Assembly (NCBI RefSeq): GCF_901709675.1
Contig: NC_051100.1
Coordinates: forward strand, 3,534,001-3,598,000
DNA length: 64,000 bases
Source: Syngnathus acus
Lineage: Eukaryota; Chordata; Actinopteri; Syngnathiformes; Syngnathidae
Direction of reading: 5' to 3'
The position numbers and the translations under genes were made by a program. Below are positions 1-11,429 of this stretch, in pieces (within the stretch, counting starts at the first letter, position 1; the number at the start of each line of letters is the position of its first letter). Below the pieces are notes generated by a model, which did no database searches, was not told the DNA's origin, and saw only the letters and a program-made list of their open reading frames with translations.

Positions 1-82
1 CACACACACACACACACACACCGCATGCTCGATTGCTGCATCTTACTTGAAGCTTGTGGTTTCCCCCCCCCCCCCCCCCCAG

Positions 83-387
83 GCATTATGGAGTGGCCCT
101 TCTGGACCAAGTTGGTGGTGGTGGCCATCGGCTTCACTGGCGGCCTGGTGTTCATGTACGTGCAGTGTAAAGTCTATGTCCACCTGTGGAGGAGACTCAA
201 GGCCTACAACCGCGTCATCTACGTGCAGAACCGGCCGGACTCGTGTAAAAAACTGGCTCTGGAGAAGCCACCGCTCTTGGAGCCCAGCGTGGACCACAAG
301 GACACGCTGGCCCCCGCCCATTCCGACACAAACTCCTCGCACTATACAGAGACAGAAGACTACAGTATGGAGGTGCTCCACGTGTGA
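83..387 (+). CDS. marchf8: MARCHF8 (membrane-associated RING-CH E3 ligase), last coding exon only
   Basis: Only the final coding exon is in the window. It starts after a poly-C tract and an acceptor AG at 81-82, and ends with TGA at 385-387. The peptide opens with the end of the second transmembrane segment ([18 protein letters not shown]) followed by the cytosolic tail [20 protein letters not shown]. The extreme C-terminus, with HSDTNSS and a final LHV, fits MARCHF8 better than its paralogue MARCHF1, which diverges after VQN. The catalytic RING-CH domain lies upstream of the window. From family knowledge, MARCHF8 is an endosomal and plasma-membrane E3 ligase that ubiquitinates membrane receptors and so lowers their surface level. 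The neighbouring alox5 genes support the call, because MARCHF8 and ALOX5 are also neighbours in human. The reading frame extends upstream to an ATG at 25, but that part is intron. Confidence 0.9.
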
Positions 388-2725
388 CATGAAGGTATTG
401 AACAGGGATCTCAACTGATTAATTCGCATTGATCCACAGAGACAGCAGAGTTCTTGCCTCTTTGTTAGGGTGCTGGTTTTAGGGAACTCAAAACTGGGCA
501 CCCAAACATAAATTGTGTGACGGATTATCGGAACTTTTTCAGTCAAAAACTCAAGTTTGATAGAAAGATGAGAACACAAACACACACTTTCACCATAGTA
601 AATGTTCCGTTTATAAAAATAGCCACCATAAGTCTTTGACTTTGCTGCCATAATAAGCGAGGGGTTATTCTATTTTCTATCAAAATGTTCCCACAAAAAA
701 ATTCTACTACTTGAAAATGTCAACATTTCTGCCATACATGCATAGAAAGATGAGAAACACAATCGATTAAAGTGAGATCAAGCAGAATAACAACACACAC
801 ACACACACACACACACAGTTGAGTTTTGAGAGTTAATTTGTTGAGTCTCGGACAAAAAGTCATGGATCTGTGATGTCACTGGGTCCACCAGATCTCAGTC
901 CACCACCACGTGGATGCACATCGAAGCGCTTTCTTTGGTTTCTTAGGCGGACAGACACAAAAGGCTAACATCTGAAGAACACAAAAACTTTTAACCAGGA
1001 TGTGATTTCCCTTTTTCTTTTGGGGAGGAAAAAAAAAAAAAACATCCAAACTTTATGAAGCGAATGTACACTTTTTTTGGTAAACACAAAACCTAAAAAA
1101 ATTAATTGTTTTCTATGTCTTTGAACTTATCGTGTCAACTTTCTACGTTCGAGTTCAGGAGTGTGCGTGCAAGCATTTAATTTTTGGCAGCTAACTTAAC
1201 GTGAGTGTCGTCACGTATTCTTCAATGGCTTGGTGTGATTGATTGGTCGAGTAGTGGTTTTCAAACATTGTTCCCTCCAGCATGAACATGTAAGAAGAGC
1301 CTCAACCTTTCAAAAACAGCCTCGGGAAAATACATCCGGACACTCGCGTTAACATGTTGCCATATTCCAATACTGTAATTTATTTTCCTGGGGAAATCCA
1401 CCGCTGCGATGTCTGCTCTCCACATGCCGCCCAAATAATTAAATTTGGTACGATTTTTTTAGGCTAATTGATAAATGTTCTTTAGCGCTTTATAAATGGA
1501 AGGAAAAAATTGGCCGAATTTTCTAAATGTCTGCTATATATTTTGGTCAAACAATAAAACAAATTTAATTAAAATTTTTTTTTTTGGTCCCCAGTAAAAT
1601 TAAAACTCCTCCCCTCAAATGTCTTCCCACTCCTTTTAGTAGTCACCCATCCAAACTGGGTTCCCTCTAGCGCCCTCCGGTGGGGGGGAGGCTGACATTG
1701 CAGAAAGATGGCGGTTGATTTCTCAAGGCAACTAGTTTGGTTTTTTTTTCTTGAGGGGCGGGGGGGGGGAGTTAAATGTTGACCTTCATAACCATTCCAC
1801 ACACAAGATATTTTTCAAAAGTCTTTTTGATACTCGCCACTGCCTGCAATGCGCAATGGTTCAACAACTCACATGGTAATAACGACTGCTCAAGCAGCAA
1901 TAAAAATGTAATTTTTTTTTTCCCAGTTTGAGGAAGATTCATTTCTTCCTTGGTGCAATGTGATGATTAAAAAGTAAGGGGGGGAAAGTGCAATTACCAT
2001 TTTATGATGTTGATCTCTTCTATAGTTGCTCTCTTGTGTTTTTCGTCCACTGGGTATATCTTTTTGTGTAATTTATTTTGGCAAAATATTTGCTTGTTAA
2101 TTTCATCCTCGTCCCCTTTTTCCCAGTAATTTTATGATATCTACTTTGTAGCCCCATCTAATGTCACTTTAATTATAAATCACTTTTTATTTATTTAAAA
2201 AGAATTGCTCATTAAAATGTGTTTTAACATGCTGTATTCGTACATTTGTGGAGGCAGTAGAATGTTTTTTTTTTTTTTTTTTTTAAGGGAGCTGGCTCCT
2301 TGCATTAAGTCTTGAGCTTTAGATGTAAGCATTCCCTTTTATTATCCTGTTAAGTGAGATGTGGCACAGACGAACGTTTTGTTTATTTAAATGTACTTTG
2401 CTGCTTTGACTCGTCATGTCTGGGCGAGGGAGGGAGTGAGGGAGGGAGGGTGGGGAGCACGAAAATGTAACTTGCACAAAGCTACATTTGTTTACTACTG
2501 ACTGGACTTGAAAATATTTGATGACTGTTGCCCCCCCCGTCTTTTATCATTCCACAAGTTTGTGTGTGAACGTCACTTTGGAATAGTGTAAAAGCGACAT
2601 GAAGAAAAAAAAAGGTCCTGCTGTTTTTTTTTTAAACTAAAACTAGATGGGTTTTTTTCTGTTCCCATGTTTGAACAAAAAGTGTATAGAATTTAAAACA
2701 ACCAAATAAAAGATTTTCAAGGTTT
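388..2725 (+). other. marchf8: marchf8 3' untranslated region
   Basis: About 2.3 kb without a convincing reading frame follows the marchf8 stop. It is AT-rich with homopolymer runs, a short CA repeat near 793-818, and G-rich and C-rich runs. It ends at an AATAAA at 2705-2710, the last such signal before the convergent alox5 gene. That it is one continuous 3'UTR is an inference from the absence of other genes and the signal position. Confidence 0.65.
2705..2710 (+). terminator. marchf8: poly(A) signal AATAAA, probable end of marchf8 mRNA
   Basis: Canonical AATAAA followed within 15-30 bases by a T/GT-rich stretch. It is the most distal good signal before the convergent alox5 copy A, whose stop codon is at 3118. 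Confidence 0.6.
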
Positions 2726-3117
2726 CTGTTGGTACTTTTTTGAACCAGCAATTGCGCTTTAATATAAGCTTGTTATATCAACTAATAATAAGTTTATGGA
2801 CTTGCTGTTCTAAGCCATTATCTTTTTCTGAAGCCAGGAATGAGTCTTTAAAATGTTGTTTACGAGCCTGCCATGATAGTCTTGAGAGTACTTTGAATAA
2901 GGTCGTAAATATGTCAGTTTTAATTTTGTTTCTGAAAATATTTTTTCCTATTTTAGCTTATTTCGTTAGTTTTCGTGAACTCTAATAACCTCGATGTGAG
3001 TTAATTTGACTTTTAATGAAGTATTTTAGATGGTTTTGTTAGAAGGTCATTTGGTTACTACAGTTACTTAATTTTATATATAGAAAAATAGTTTGAATTT
3101 TGGAGAATTTAGTCTGT

Positions 3118-6100
3118 TTAAACAGCCACACTGTTTGGTATCCTGTTAGGGGACATGTAGTCGTAGGGAATTTTCAGTTCCTGGTTCCTCGTCTTGATAG
3201 CGCTGCTTATCTCTGCCAGGCTCTTCCTGAACATCTCCATGGCAGCGTTCACCGGCTTTTCCAGGAAGTGCTCGTCGGGGTACGTTCCCAAGTAGAGCTG
3301 TAAGATGCAAAGGAATGTGTGCAAGTGAAGGCAGGTTGTTTTGGTGCTGATGTGCCGAAGGGCACTTTTACCTCGTCGTCCTGGTACTGACTGAGCGCCC
3401 AGACGGCCCCCAGGTGCCAGCTGGAACGTCCACGATCCGGGAGACTGTCCATGATCAGGGTTATGTTTGCCAAACCCTTCCGATCAGGCGGTGGCTGCCG
3501 CATGGTGGACGGAGTGTTTGGAATCCAGGAATACCAGTCGTACTTTTGGAGTCCAATGTTTGGGCCAAAGAATGAATCGGTCAATGAATCGGTCATTGAA
3601 ATATTTTCATTAGAGATCACCAGTCTGTATCGTACTTGTCCAAAGTTGACGGCCGCGTGTTGGGCTGAAGCAGTGAACACGATGATGGTCAGGTATTCGA
3701 TCAGTTCCTCACGGGATTCAAGTGATCTGGGGAACCCTGCACCGAAGGATTGTGTGTCACCAAAGTAGCTTCTGCGTCCAAGATGTACGTCAGGGTATAC
3801 CCACCGCAGTGATGGAAGTCTTTCATACCGTTGTCGCACACATCTTTAACGAAGGCCTGGATTTCGTCGTCTCCCTGCACTTTCTCATCGCTGCTGTAGT
3901 AAATGCTAACCACATCTGACACAAAGCTACAAGAAGATCCAAATCAAGTACAGAGAACCAAATAACACTTGTTCCCCAAAATGGTCCTCACCTCTTGGTG
4001 GCCTCCCACACCTTGTGCCCGTCGTCTCTGTAGAAGTAGTTGGGCACCTCCTGCTTGCTGTCCATGCCGCGAGCTTTGATCATATCAGGGAAGCAGAGGG
4101 ACCTGAAGGTCAGGGTCTTCATGGTCTTCTGAATCAGTTGCACATGACCACCTCCACCTGTAGCATTTGCCTTGACATGTGGGAAGGAAGAAAAGAATAT
4201 GGACTCGAAACCTTGAGACCTCCCAAGTTAAATGAGTCCACATATAGATGTGTTGGCAGTTTTACAAAACTTGAACCTGTATCTGAGTACTCGGTCTTTG
4301 ATCTTGTCCCTGGTCCTACAATGCTCAGGTGTTTCCTTTCCAGTCTCTCACAATCTGTGGTCTGTCCCCAAATCTTCAGAACCCGTGCCTTCTCTGAGGC
4401 TTCAAAGCCTGAGGGGCCAAACCTGTACCCCAATTCTTTGAGGCTTCAAAGCCTGAGGGGCCAAACCTGTACCCCAATTATGCCTTTGAAGCATTACTGT
4501 TTCAGTCAAGTTTGTATGACATCTCCAGAATTATTACCAGGACATAATTGACTTGGTTTAAGGTTATCTATCGGTGCTTTACAAAAACCTCACCTTATCA
4601 AAGAGACCACGTTCACAGATGAGTTCTTCTCTGGCCTTGGTGTTGATAGAGATGGTGAAACGCACGTGTGGGATGAGTAGCTGTGAAAGGAGCACATCAA
4701 TTGCTAGCTTTCAGTCCTTCGGTCAGTCCAATGAAGAGTTTTCACCTTATAGATGGGGTGGACGGTGGGGAGCTGTCTGAACGTGGCGATAGCAAACATC
4801 TCTGAGATCAAATGTGTCCTGAGCAGGTGCGTGACCGTCTGATGGTGCTGGAAGTCGGACGAGCGGACCCAGATTTTTGCCAGGAGCCAGTCATGCTGAC
4901 TGTCCGTGGGCAGGAAGATGGGGTTGTCCTCGCCGGGAGTCTGACCCAACTGGGAGATGGGCAGAAGTAAGGTAAGCGATGCGGGTGTTGGAGTAATTCA
5001 AGACCAGAGGACTCGTTTAAGACCTGTATGGCTATCGGCAGGATCTCGTTCTGTGTGTTCTTGTACAGAAGACAAATGGGAGCAGCCATATACTGCGGGG
5101 TCTTCGGGTCTGAATCGTTTGCTTTGATGCCATCCAACACTTCATAGTCCACCATGTAGATGTTACCTGCCTGGAGCAACGATTGAAGCAGGAGATTTAT
5201 TGGTCGATTCATGGAACCTTTTGCTGGAAAACAGCTAAATGTCATCGTAGCGGAAACCATGATGGGATTATCTGAGAAACGATAAACAGGAAAGGGGCGA
5301 AGAACTGAATTTGGGGGACATGATAGTCATGCCATCCCTGAGTTTACCTTTACTTCCTGTTCAAGAGTCAACTGTCTCTCCAGACTGACAGTGACCATTT
5401 CATTGGTGACAGGAAACTTGGCGGGAAGTTTGGAGATCTTTTTGATCAGGACAGGATTGCAGCCGTTTAAGAACTGGTAGCTGAACACGAAATCCTCTTT
5501 CCAGTGTTGCATCACGTACTCTAGAGTGTAAGTAATTGAAATGAAATGTGAAATAATTACAGAATAGACATCTGAGACTGACCTGAGGGTGCATTTCCAA
5601 TCTTCAAAAAGATCTTCTTAAAATGGTCAATGCTGTCCCAGGATGACTGGAACATGTTCATGAAGTGGTTCAAAAGCAGGTTCTGGATTCTGGAAATGTT
5701 TTATTTATCAATGACCAAGTTGTTAATTTCATGTGGTCCAGTTGACTACTTGAGGGAATACGTACGCTTTGTTGAAGTTTAGTTTGAAATCAACTCCCTT
5801 CTCACTGTCAAACTGGATGTCCCGAGGCAAGTCATGGTGTCCGTTAGCATCTATGCTCATGGGAAAGCCGGGTTGCCACTCCCTCCATCTAAAGTTCCGA
5901 AATTCAATTTGACACCAAACATAGCGTCGGCCGGCAGACAAAGCATACCTGTAAGTTTTTTGCCGCATTTCCAGTTCGGTTTTCCTGTGCTGCTTGACGA
6001 GACTCGTCTTATCATCCTGAGGCAGGCGAGCTAACGAAGCAAAAATGATGAAATGAACCGAGCGAACCTCCGCCCCTTTGTGATTTTACCTCGGCCATCC

Positions 6101-6812
6101 CGCAGCACCACTTCTGTGTCATCCACCAGCCAACGGTAGCACGGGAACTCCACGATGTCTCCGCCGGGAGTCTTGACCGAAACGTACCTGCAGTACCAGT
6201 CGTCCTGTACCAGGTACTTTTGCTTCTCCAGCTTTATTAAGACAATCTCACCCAGGTTCTCCTGCACCTCCACCGGGTAGGAATCCACCTGTGAACAAAA
6301 GGCTTTCAGAGGGTTGCTAGTTATGGTGTCCCTCAAGCATCTATGTGTAAAAACACAAGTAAACCTAATATAAGAAATTCAAGGAAGTAAATTGGAATCT
6401 ATCTTGCCTTCCCAGGAAATCATCCATAACCCTTTGATCAAAGAAGAATTCCTGGCAAGTACTGAACCGTTTAATAAGTTACTTTGTGCTGATCAAAAAA
6501 AGGAGTGCCCCCTAAAAAACAGATGGTTATTTGAGAAGGCAATGTTTCTGGAATGTCACATGACGGCAGCAGATGTTTCCTTAAACATGAACAGACTTGG
6601 TTCATACTCCATAAAAGGTCCTTTTGAAAATCTGATGTTGCAGATTGTCTGAAAATGCCACCTACCGATCCCTGCTCAAAGTCATTGTGCCGAACTTTGT
6701 CCAGCTGAGTCTTCTGGCTGCAGCCCTCAGTGCCCACCAGCGTTACGGCGATGTAGTTATCAGTCCCCGACTTGCCTTGAGTTCCCGTCGCCACACTCAC
6801 GTCATACAACAT
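3118..6812 (-). CDS. alox5: Arachidonate 5-lipoxygenase, tandem copy A (673 aa, 14 exons)
   Basis: Exons in transcript order: 6812-6666, 6288-6090, 6030-5949, 5888-5766, 5689-5583, 5520-5348, 5170-5024, 4949-4746, 4680-4594, 4170-3992, 3926-3805, 3736-3636, 3542-3372, 3297-3118. An N-terminal PLAT/C2-like domain (about residues 1-112) precedes the lipoxygenase domain. Iron ligands are visible: the helix [13 protein letters not shown] with two His, HAAVNFGQ with His and Asn, and a C-terminal carboxylate. The 5-LOX pocket motif ANATGGGGH is present, arguing against a 12/15-LOX. 5-LOX oxygenates arachidonate to 5-HPETE and then LTA4 at the nuclear envelope. Copy A has diverged in exon 1: the membrane-inserting Trp (human W13) is replaced in GTQGKSG. 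The FY-cork Tyr (human Y181) is Phe in [10 protein letters not shown]. The last residue is Val where mammals have Ile. It is otherwise intact, and the next gene upstream is copy B. Confidence 0.93.
4396..4480. repeat. Tandem duplication of a 44-bp unit in alox5 copy A intron 9
   Basis: The unit beginning gaggcttcaaagcctgaggg occurs at 4396 and again at 4440, followed by the same ggccaaacctgtaccccaatt. The copies are essentially identical over 40 bases. Copy B has no equivalent at this place. Confidence 0.85.
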
Positions 6813-7418
6813 TGTTGCCGCGCTGGATGGAACCGCTCCTATTGTAGAAAAAGTCTGGAGTATGAAGTAAACAGAGGAGGAACTGCCGTTCGACTGGAGT
6901 CTCCTCCCCAGTCCCTCCCTAAAAATTCCAGAAAGGGCTGGAGGAAATTCGATAGTTCAGGATCTGGTGAGATTATTTGTCCTAAAATAGACAATAGGCT
7001 TTGAATAAATGCTAACAACAACTCCATATAGGGAAATTGAAAAGTGTACTCACGGTTGTTGTATTTCACTGTACAATTATGCAAAATTACCGAAATATCA
7101 CTAATATATAAAAATGGGGGAAATTGAATTCATAATTTGTACCATTATAAATAAATTAAATAAATATATGATGAATACATAAATACAAAATAAATAAATA
7201 ATAAATGATAATATAATATTAATAAATAATAAATAAATAATATTGTGCACAGTTTGTACATTTAATATAATGATTTATTTTTTTTTCTCTTTGAGAATCA
7301 TTGCTATTCAGAAGTGAATCGGCCCAAAGCTGTTTAAAGGTAAGTTTGTCATTTTATTCTTCGCATTTCTGACAATGAGCAAATGTTTGGACACGATATA
7401 AACAAGCACGTCCGTCCC
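6813..7418. other. Intergenic space between the two alox5 copies
   Basis: About 600 bp holds the presumed promoter of copy A and the 3'UTR of copy B, both on the minus strand. The part at 7130-7260 is a degenerate AT-rich ATAA/TAAA microsatellite. Reverse-strand AATAAA signals (TTTATT on the plus strand) at 7353-7358 and 7274-7279 lie 61-145 bases past the copy B stop and are candidate poly(A) signals. No other gene is seen. Confidence 0.5.
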
Positions 7419-10400
7419 TCAGACAGCGACACTGTTGGGGATTTGATCGGGGGACATGTTGTAGTAGGGCAGTTTCTTTCCCTGGTTCCTCGTCTTGATG
7501 GCGCTGCTGATCTCTGCCAGGCTCTTCCTGAATTTCTCCATGGCCATCTTCACCGGCTTCTCGATGAAGTGCTCGTCTGGGTACATTCCCAAGTAGAGCT
7601 ACGGGATGGGAGAAGACGCCGAGTGTAAGAAGTTAATCTTATCTTTATTTATAGATACGATTTACCGTATGTCAGTAACACCCACCTCATTTTCCTGATA
7701 CTGGCTGAGGGCCCAGACGGCCCCCAGGTGCCAGCTGGAGCGACCTCGGTCCGGAAGGCTGTCCATGATCAGGCTGACGTTGGCCAAACCCTTCCGTGTG
7801 GGGGGAGGCCGCCGCATGGTGGACGGAGCGTTGGGAATCCACGAACACCAGTCGTACTTTATGTATGAAGACAAATATAAATCTTTCTCAATGTCTGTAA
7901 TGAAGAGAAAGGTACATACCTGTCCGAAATTGACGGCCGCGTGTTGAGCCGACGCGGTGAACACGATGACGGTCAAGTACTCGATGAGCTCCTCGCGAGA
8001 TTTCAACGCCTTGGGGAACTCTGTCGAGAATTGGCAAAGACTTGTGAAACGCATTCCGACACGGTGACCAAACTCAGGAAGGCTACTTCCTCACTTTTTG
8101 AGCTTGTTTGTTCCCGCCGTGCACGTTTTATTTTTTTAGCTCGACCTACCGCACGAGTCAAAGTCCTGCATGCCGAAAGTGGACACGTCTTTCGCAAAGG
8201 CCTGGATTTCCTCATCTTCCTGCACCTTCTCGTTGCTGCTGTAGTAAATGGTGACCACGTCTGATACAAAGCTGCAAAAGACACAATGGAGTGGATAGAA
8301 GAAGTCTGCACACCCCTGATCAGATGAGATTGTTTTTTGTGACAAAAAAGTGATCGATGTTATTTTCAAATTTTATATACCCTTAATGTGACCTATAATC
8401 TGTACATATCTCCCACTAAATAAAAAAAAGTACCTATAAATAAATACTTAAAAATAAATCATTATAAATACATATAAATGAATAAATAAATAGAACTCGA
8501 TAAAAATAAATATGAATAAATTTCTAAATACATTGGATAAATTAATGTAAATATAAATACATTTAAATAAATAAAGTTCAGATGTTCTTGTGGGCTTTTC
8601 CTGTCGTATTTTTGACTTTGCTTCAGTTAGTTCTAATGACGTCGGTACAATGATTGAGTTAGCTGCCGTTGTTTAGTCACAAACTGGAGGTGTGACTGTG
8701 TTCAGAATCAACCAATCACATTCAAACTCGCATTATTTCGGTTAAGTCCCCGCTCTATCGGGTCCTCACCTCTTGGTGGCTTCCCACACTTTGTAGCCGT
8801 CGTCTCTGTAGAAGTAAGTGGGCAGCTCTTGCTTGCTGTCCACCCCACGAGATTTGATCATGTCGGGAAAGCAGAGAGACCTGAAGGTCAGGGCTCTCGT
8901 GGCCTTCCGAACCAGCTGCACGTGACCGCCTCCGCCGGTGGCATTTGCCTTGTCGGAAACACAACAAACTGTTCTCAGGGATCATTTGATCGTTCTGTCT
9001 TGGTTTGGAAGATGCTCCACACACTTACCTTGTCAAAGATACCACACTCGCAGATGAGCTGTTCTCTCGCTTTGGTGTTGATGGCGATGGTGAATCGGAT
9101 GTGGGGAATAAGTAGCTACGGATCAACGAACGGGTCGCTCGTTAGTCAACTATCAGCGATTCATTGATGAGGGTCTTACCTTATAGACTGGGTGGACGGC
9201 GGGGAGATGCCTGAACATGGCGATAGCAAACATCTCTGAGATCAGATGTGTCCTGAGCAGGTGCGTGACCGTCTGGTGGTGTTGGAAATCGGCCGAGCGC
9301 ACCCAGATCTTTGCCAGGAGCCAATCGTGTGGACTGTCCGTGGGCAGGAAGATGGGGTAGTCCTCGCCGGGATTCTGACCCAACTGGGAGACGAGCAGAA
9401 GTCAGGAAAGCGAGGCGGGTGTTGGATTAATTTAAGACCAGAGGACGTTTTTAAGACCTGTATGGCGATCGGAAGGATTTTGTTGCGTGTGTTCCTGTAC
9501 AGAAGACAGATGGGAGCCGCCAAGTATTGCAGCGTACACGGATCCGTGCAGTTGGGTCTGATACCGTCTAACACTTGGTAGTCCACCATGTAGATGTTCC
9601 CCGCCTGGAAGTGCAACGTTTACAGAAACGGGTCAGATAAGTCCGTATGTATGGAGATTGTTATTCTACCTTAACTTCGTCTTCAAGAGTCAAGTGTCTC
9701 TCCAGACTGACTGCGACCATTTCATCGGTGACAGGAAACTTGTCAGGAAGTTTGGAGATCTTTTGGATGACGACAGGATTGCAGCCGTTGAGGAATTGGT
9801 AGCCGAACATGAAATCCTCTTGCCAATGTTGCATCACGTACTCTGGTGTGTTAGAAAATAACACGTGAGAGAAGCTCAATGAGAACAACTCCAAGAAACA
9901 TTTGAGGCTGACCTGAGATTGTATTTTTAATTCTCATAAAGATCTTCCCAAAATCGCCAAAGTCGCTCCAGGAAGTCTGGAACATGTGCATGAAGTGGTT
10001 CACGAACAGGTTCTCGATTCTGGAAATGTTTTTTTGATCAATGACCAAGTTTGGAATTTCATGCGGTCCAGTTGACGATTTGAGGGAATACGTACGCTTT
10101 GCTGTAGTTCAGTACGAAATCGACTCCCTTCTCACTGTCAAACTGGATGTCCCGAGGCAGGTCCTGGTGTCTGTTAGCATCTATGCTCATGGGAAAGCCG
10201 GGTTGCCACTCCGTCCATCTAAAGTTCCGAAATTCAATTTGACACCAAACAGCGTCGGCCGGCAGACAAAGCATACCTGTAAGTTTTTTGCCGCATTTCC
10301 AGCTCGTTTTTCCTGTGCTGCTTGACGAGACTCGTCTTATCATCTTGAGGCAGGCGAGCTAACCAAGCAAATCAAAATGCTACGTGATGGAATGAACCGA

Positions 10401-11429
10401 GCTAACCTCCACCCTTTGTGATTTTACCTCGGCCATCCCGCAGCACCACTTCCTTGTCGTCTACCAGCCAGCGGTAGCACGGGAACTCCATGATGTCTCC
10501 GCCGGGAGTCTTCACTGAGATGTTGCTGCAGTACCAGTCGTCATGCACCCAGTACTTCCTCTTCTCCAGCTTCACCAACGCAAGCTCACCCAAGTTCTCA
10601 TCCACCCTCACCAGGTAGGAATCCACCTGTGAGCAATTGTGGAAAAAAACAAAACTAGTCCATATTTCATTTCACCTCAGTGGAGCAAAATCGATCATAC
10701 TTTACTCTCCCACTCCTCATTTGGGCCCCTCCCTCCCATAAAATACCTTTTATGCCATCCATCAAATCGAAAAACAAACATACATCATACAAATGTTTCA
10801 TTACTTTGCTTTAGAGCAGTGGTGGCAAACTCTGGTGTAATTATATTTGGCCCATGATGACAAAATGTCCATCAACTTTGTGTCAATATCAAAATTACAA
10901 ATTGTCTTCACTTTAAAAAAAATATATATATTGTTCATCTTTTTAAAATATTTGAAGTTTTTACTAGATTTCAAAACTAGTTTTATCATTTTGTTGTGTA
11001 GCCTATACTATATAATGAGATTTATTTGGTCTGACAGTCATAATGGCCCTCAGAAGGAAACTATGACTAATGCGGCCCGTCACAAAAATGAGTTTGACCC
11101 CCCCCCCCCCGCTTTAGAGTCTACAAACAACGCTATTGCTTGGCGCAGGTGTGCAATAGGTCGGTTAAAATGTCATCACTGCCTCTGCCGATGTATCTTC
11201 CTCTTTTAGCATTCCAACCATGATGCGTAACGTGAAGCTAGTTTCAGATGTAGATTTTCGATAATATAGACTCACTTACCGCACCCCTCTCAAAATCATT
11301 ATACAGAGGCTTGTCCAGCAGCGTCTTCTCGCTGCATCTCTCAGTACCAACCAGTGTTATGTAGATGTAGTCATCCGTCCCCGCAAACCACTGGCTCCCC
11401 GTGGCGACGGTCACAGTATACGACGGCAT
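7419..11429 (-). CDS. alox5: Arachidonate 5-lipoxygenase, tandem copy B (674 aa, 14 exons)
   Basis: Exons in transcript order: 11429-11280, 10626-10428, 10358-10277, 10218-10096, 10019-9913, 9842-9670, 9604-9458, 9383-9180, 9115-9029, 8948-8770, 8271-8150, 8020-7920, 7856-7686, 7598-7419. Thirteen of 14 exon lengths equal those of copy A; exon 1 is 3 nt longer. The protein has the human length (674). The start [17 protein letters not shown] is nearly that of human ALOX5 and keeps the membrane-binding Trp. The FY-cork ([10 protein letters not shown]), [20 protein letters not shown] and the pocket motif ANATGGGG are all present. The C-terminus is NSVAV, not the mammalian NSVAI. An in-frame ATG 24 bases upstream (MFFGVFPS) is unlikely to be used, because MPSYTVT aligns with known starts. 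This copy looks like the conserved 5-lipoxygenase, the first enzyme of leukotriene synthesis, which works with FLAP at the nuclear membrane. Confidence 0.94.
8400..8585. repeat. AT-rich degenerate (AAAT)n microsatellite in alox5 copy B intron 10
   Basis: Repeated aaataaat-like units run through this stretch without a reading frame. A similar tract lies at 7140-7260. Confidence 0.7.
10816..11110. mobile_element. Non-autonomous hAT-like element (MITE), 295 bp, in alox5 copy B intron 1
   Basis: The left end cagtggtggcaaactc is mirrored by the right end gagtttgacccc followed by a C-run, giving imperfect terminal inverted repeats. Immediately outside, gctttaga occurs on both sides (10808-10815 and 11111-11118): an 8-bp target duplication typical of hAT transposition. 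The interior (ggcccatgatg, gcggcccgtcaca) resembles a dispersed sequence common in fish genomes. There is no transposase frame. Confidence 0.75.

Noticed and set aside
3249-3839. 196-codon continuous frame on the minus strand as one gene
   Set aside because: It is exons 12 and 13 of alox5 copy A joined through a stop-free intron, plus flanking intron.
7130-7260. Possible CRISPR-like or satellite array
   Set aside because: Only a degenerate ATAA microsatellite without regular spacers, in a vertebrate genome.
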